From: Oscillospiraceae bacterium
GTDB taxonomy: Bacteria; Bacillota; Clostridia; Oscillospirales; Oscillospiraceae
Direction: 5' to 3'
DNA: 8,074 nucleotides
NCBI GenBank assembly: GCA_017521875.1
Contig: JAFXBH010000194.1
Location: 1 to 8,074 of the forward strand
Shown one piece after another: positions 5,848-8,074 of this stretch. The notes under the pieces were generated by a model. It worked only from the letters and a program-made list of their open reading frames with translations. It made no database searches and was not told the DNA's origin. How positions within the stretch are numbered: the stretch's first letter is position 1; each line of letters begins with the position of its first letter. The position numbers and the translations under genes are program-made.

Positions 5848-7168
5848 TATAGGATTTATCTCCCTGGGCTGCGCCAAGAATCAGGTAGATTGTGAACGAA
5901 TGATGTACCGGGTGCAGGATTCCGGCCACACAGTTCAGGCCGAGGTGATCGGCGCAGATGTGGTGGTCATCAATACCTGTGGATTTATTGATTCTGCCAA
6001 AGCGGAAGCCATTGACCATATTTTGCGCACAGCGCAACTGAAAGAACAGGGACTGGTTGGCAAGATTCTGGTTACCGGCTGTCTGTCTCAGCGTTACCAA
6101 AAGGAAATTATGGAAGAACTTCCGGAAGTAGACGGTGTTCTGGGCACAGGCAGTTATACGGAAATTGTTCCGGCAATTGAAAAATTACTGGAAGGGGAGA
6201 CTGTGGAAGAATTTGCCTCCATTGATGCCCCGGAGGAGGAAACCGGCCGCATTCTTACCACTCCTGAACATTATGCCTATATTAAAATTGCAGAGGGCTG
6301 CGATAACCGCTGCTCCTACTGCATTATTCCATACCTGCGGGGCAAATTCCGCAGCCGTCAGATGGACGATATTCTCTACGAAGCCCGTGTTTTGGCTGCC
6401 AATGGCGTAAAGGAATTGTTGGTGGTAGCGCAAGATACCAGCCGTTACGGAACAGACTTGCCGGGTCATCAGCGGTTGCTGCCGGAACTTTTAAGAGAAC
6501 TGTGCAAAATTGACGGCATCCAGTGGATACGTGTTCATTACACATACCCTGATGAAATTGACGATGCCTTCATCGAGGTTATGGCCAGTGAGCCGAAAAT
6601 CGTAAAATACCTGGATATTCCGATTCAGCACTGTAACAGTCGGATACTGAAACTGATGAATCGCCGTGGTGATGGGGATTTTCTGCGGGAATTGTTTGCA
6701 AAACTTCGCGCCCGGATTCCCGGCCTGGTGATTCGTACCAGCGTGATTACCGGCCTGCCTGGTGAAGGAGAAGAGGAGTTTGCGGAATTGTGTCAATTCC
6801 TGATGGAGCAGCGTTTGGAGCGTGTAGGTGCGTTTTCGTTCTCTCCTGAAGAAGGTACGCCTGCAGCAGAAATGGAATTTGTAGATTCTGAGATTGCCCA
6901 GAGTCGTGCCCAGCAGATTGAGGATATTCAGTCCCGAATTATGGATGATTACAATGCCTCAATGCAGGGAAAAATCCTGCAGGTGCTGGTAGACGGCTAT
7001 GACGAGGAATTGGAGCAATATTACGGTCGTACTTATGCCGATTCTCCGGAAATTGACAGTCGGGTCTGGCTTGCCACCCAAGAGCCTGTAAATGAGGGCA
7101 GTTTTGTAAAAGTATGTATTGATGGCGTGGCAGATGGAGAATTGTCAGGCTATATAATGGAGGAGTAA
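5840..7168 (+). CDS. rimO: Ribosomal protein S12 (aspartate) methylthiotransferase RimO
   Basis: Radical SAM enzyme with two iron-sulfur clusters that adds a methylthio group to a conserved aspartate of ribosomal protein S12. The 442-residue protein has three parts. The N-terminal methylthiotransferase domain has cluster cysteines C11 (ISLGCAKNQVD), C47 (INTCGFIDSA) and C81 (VTGCLSQRY). The radical SAM domain has C154-x3-C158-x2-C161 (EGCDNRCSYCIIP). The C-terminal TRAM domain starts near 375. ISLGCAKNQVD and GRTYADSPEID separate it from the tRNA-modifying relative MiaB. AGGAGG at 5828-5833 supports this start; the longest frame would begin at 5810 and add ten residues without family resemblance. 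It overlaps recX by eight bases and is followed directly by pgsA. Confidence 0.96.
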   Translation: MANIGFISLGCAKNQVDCERMMYRVQDSGHTVQAEVIGADVVVINTCGFIDSAKAEAIDHILRTAQLKEQGLVGKILVTGCLSQRYQKEIMEELPEVDGVLGTGSYTEIVPAIEKLLEGETVEEFASIDAPEEETGRILTTPEHYAYIKIAEGCDNRCSYCIIPYLRGKFRSRQMDDILYEARVLAANGVKELLVVAQDTSRYGTDLPGHQRLLPELLRELCKIDGIQWIRVHYTYPDEIDDAFIEVMASEPKIVKYLDIPIQHCNSRILKLMNRRGDGDFLRELFAKLRARIPGLVIRTSVITGLPGEGEEEFAELCQFLMEQRLERVGAFSFSPEEGTPAAEMEFVDSEIAQSRAQQIEDIQSRIMDDYNASMQGKILQVLVDGYDEELEQYYGRTYADSPEIDSRVWLATQEPVNEGSFVKVCIDGVADGELSGYIMEE

Positions 7169-7169
7169 G

Positions 7170-7703
7170 ATGACATTAGCAAGTAAGATCACGCTGGTAC
7201 GCGTGGCGTTTATTCCAATTTTTATGGTACTGATGTATCTCGGCGGTGGTCAACCGGGGCTGTGGATGTGGTTGGCGCTGGCAGTCTTTATTCTTGCCAG
7301 TCTTACAGACTATATTGACGGTCAGATTGCCCGGAAGTGCAATCAGGTTAGTGACTTTGGTAAATTCCTGGATCCATTGGCAGATAAATTATTGACCATT
7401 GCGGCTATGACAATGTTCTGTGAGTGGGGCACGATGTCAGCCTGGGCACTGATGTTGGTGCTGACCCGGGAATTTGCGGTTACCGGCCTGCGGCTGGTGG
7501 CAGTGGGCAAGGGCAAAGTGATTGCTGCCGGATGGAGCGGAAAAATCAAAACCGCCAGTACCATGATCGGCCTGTGTGTATTGATGGCATTTCCTACCGT
7601 TGGCTGGATAGCAACAGTTGTGAATACTGTGATCATTGTTACCACGGTATATTCCGGCGTGGAGTATTTCATACAAAACTGGAATTGTCTGTGGGATAAA
7701 TAA
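7170..7703 (+). CDS. pgsA: CDP-diacylglycerol--glycerol-3-phosphate 3-phosphatidyltransferase
   Basis: Integral membrane enzyme that makes phosphatidylglycerol phosphate from CDP-diacylglycerol and glycerol-3-phosphate, the committed step to phosphatidylglycerol and cardiolipin. The CDP-alcohol phosphotransferase signature is complete: D47-x2-D50-G51-x2-A54-R55-x8-G64-x3-D68-x3-D72. The family-typical N-terminus (LASKITLVRVAFIPIF), LTREFAVTGLR and KIKTASTMIG support PgsA over other members of the family. Several hydrophobic helices are visible, at about 8-25, 30-46, 73-100 and 130-165. At 177 aa the length is normal. GGAGGAG at 7159-7165, inside the rimO stop region, gives a strong ribosome binding site one base after the rimO stop. 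It is the last plus-strand gene before the terminator. Confidence 0.95.
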   Translation: MTLASKITLVRVAFIPIFMVLMYLGGGQPGLWMWLALAVFILASLTDYIDGQIARKCNQVSDFGKFLDPLADKLLTIAAMTMFCEWGTMSAWALMLVLTREFAVTGLRLVAVGKGKVIAAGWSGKIKTASTMIGLCVLMAFPTVGWIATVVNTVIIVTTVYSGVEYFIQNWNCLWDK

Positions 7704-7709
7704 TTATAA

Positions 7710-7740
7710 AAAAGCAGCAGTCTTTTCGACTGCTGCTTTT
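7710..7740. terminator. Bidirectional intrinsic terminator between convergent pgsA and the kinase-like gene
   Basis: A perfect 13-bp stem (7710-7722 with 7728-7740) surrounds a five-base loop, TTTTC. The arms start with AAAA and end with TTTT, so both strands read stem plus T-tract. On the minus strand the tract is six T followed by A/T-rich sequence; on the plus strand it is four T interrupted by GC. The 48-base gap between the two stop codons contains little else. Confidence 0.9.
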
Positions 7741-7751
7741 GCTTTGTATTG

Positions 7752-8074
7752 TTATTCGCCCCGCATTAATTTCACCAAAATATCTGTGCAGGTGTCTAGG
7801 CCAATCTTGCTGTTCAGGCAGATATCGTAGTTTTCTGCCTGTCCCCAGGTTCTGCCGGTGTAGTGCTGATAATTCACTCTTCTGCGTTTGTCTTTCTCAT
7901 TCAGACGCGCCTGGGGGGACTTCTCGGATTCTCCGTAAAGCCGCACAATTCGCTCTGCCCGCGCCTCTTTATCAGCATAGATAAAGGCGTGGAGACAATC
8001 TGTACGATCTTTCAGAATGTAGTCAGCATTTCTGCCAACAATGACGCAAGGGCCTTTCTCAGCCAATTGCAGGA
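7752..8074 (-). CDS. Cytidylate kinase-like family protein (Cytidylate_kin2), 5' end outside window
   Basis: This is the C-terminal part (107 codons plus stop) of a P-loop nucleoside monophosphate kinase-like protein of the type often annotated 'cytidylate kinase-like' in Clostridia. Visible family features are GPCVIVGRNADYIL, the IYADKEARAERIVRLYG helix, and the HYTGRTWGQAENYDICLNSKIGLDTCTDILVKLM end. The last is the strongest match. The P-loop lies in the missing N-terminal half, so substrate and activity cannot be judged. The frame stays open to the window edge (LQ precede LAEKG), so the TTG at 8066 is an internal leucine codon rather than the start. It converges on pgsA and shares its terminator. 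It is distinct from canonical cmk, and its physiological role is not established. Confidence 0.85.
   Translation of the reverse strand, partial: LQLAEKGPCVIVGRNADYILKDRTDCLHAFIYADKEARAERIVRLYGESEKSPQARLNEKDKRRRVNYQHYTGRTWGQAENYDICLNSKIGLDTCTDILVKLMRGE

Noticed and set aside
8064..8066. TTG as the start of the minus-strand kinase-like gene
   Set aside because: The frame is open to the window edge, and the family's N-terminal P-loop half must lie further upstream.
1..8074. CRISPR array, insertion sequence, prophage or new defence system
   Set aside because: No spaced direct repeats, transposase, integrase or defence-type domains were seen; every large frame used is a known housekeeping family.

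Overview
The window is a compact stretch of chromosomal housekeeping genes. It most likely comes from an anaerobic Gram-positive bacterium of the Bacillota, class Clostridia, with Oscillospiraceae/Ruminococcaceae-like relatives the best guess. The reasons are a DUF1385/YqhQ-type membrane protein next to prmC, recA-recX-rimO-pgsA in a row, a Cytidylate_kin2-type kinase, AGGAGG-type ribosome binding sites and roughly balanced base composition. The assignment rests on family recognition, not a search.

Layout: bases 1-408 are the 3' end of a DNA polymerase III alpha subunit gene (dnaE). A 125-base gap (409-533) holds a good sigma-A-type promoter with an extended -10, and a leader with two inverted repeats. 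Eight plus-strand genes follow with no gap larger than about 16 bases: an OmpR/PhoB-family response regulator, its histidine kinase, a DUF1385 protein, prmC, recA, recX, rimO and pgsA. Several junctions overlap (ATGA, TAATG, 11 and 8 bases), so translational coupling and one long transcript from the promoter at 410-438 are plausible. A perfect 13-bp hairpin at 7710-7740 closes this run. It also serves a convergent minus-strand gene for a cytidylate kinase-like protein, whose start lies beyond the right edge.

Functionally the run joins envelope sensing (two-component system), an unexplained membrane protein with metal-ligand-like residues, translation-factor and ribosome modification (PrmC, RimO), recombination with its modulator (RecA, RecX) and phospholipid synthesis (PgsA). 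No mobile element, CRISPR array, tRNA, rRNA, phage gene or clear new system is visible. The points most worth a second look are the sensor-less kinase, the HxxEH motif of the DUF1385 protein, and how recA is controlled without a canonical LexA box directly in front of it.
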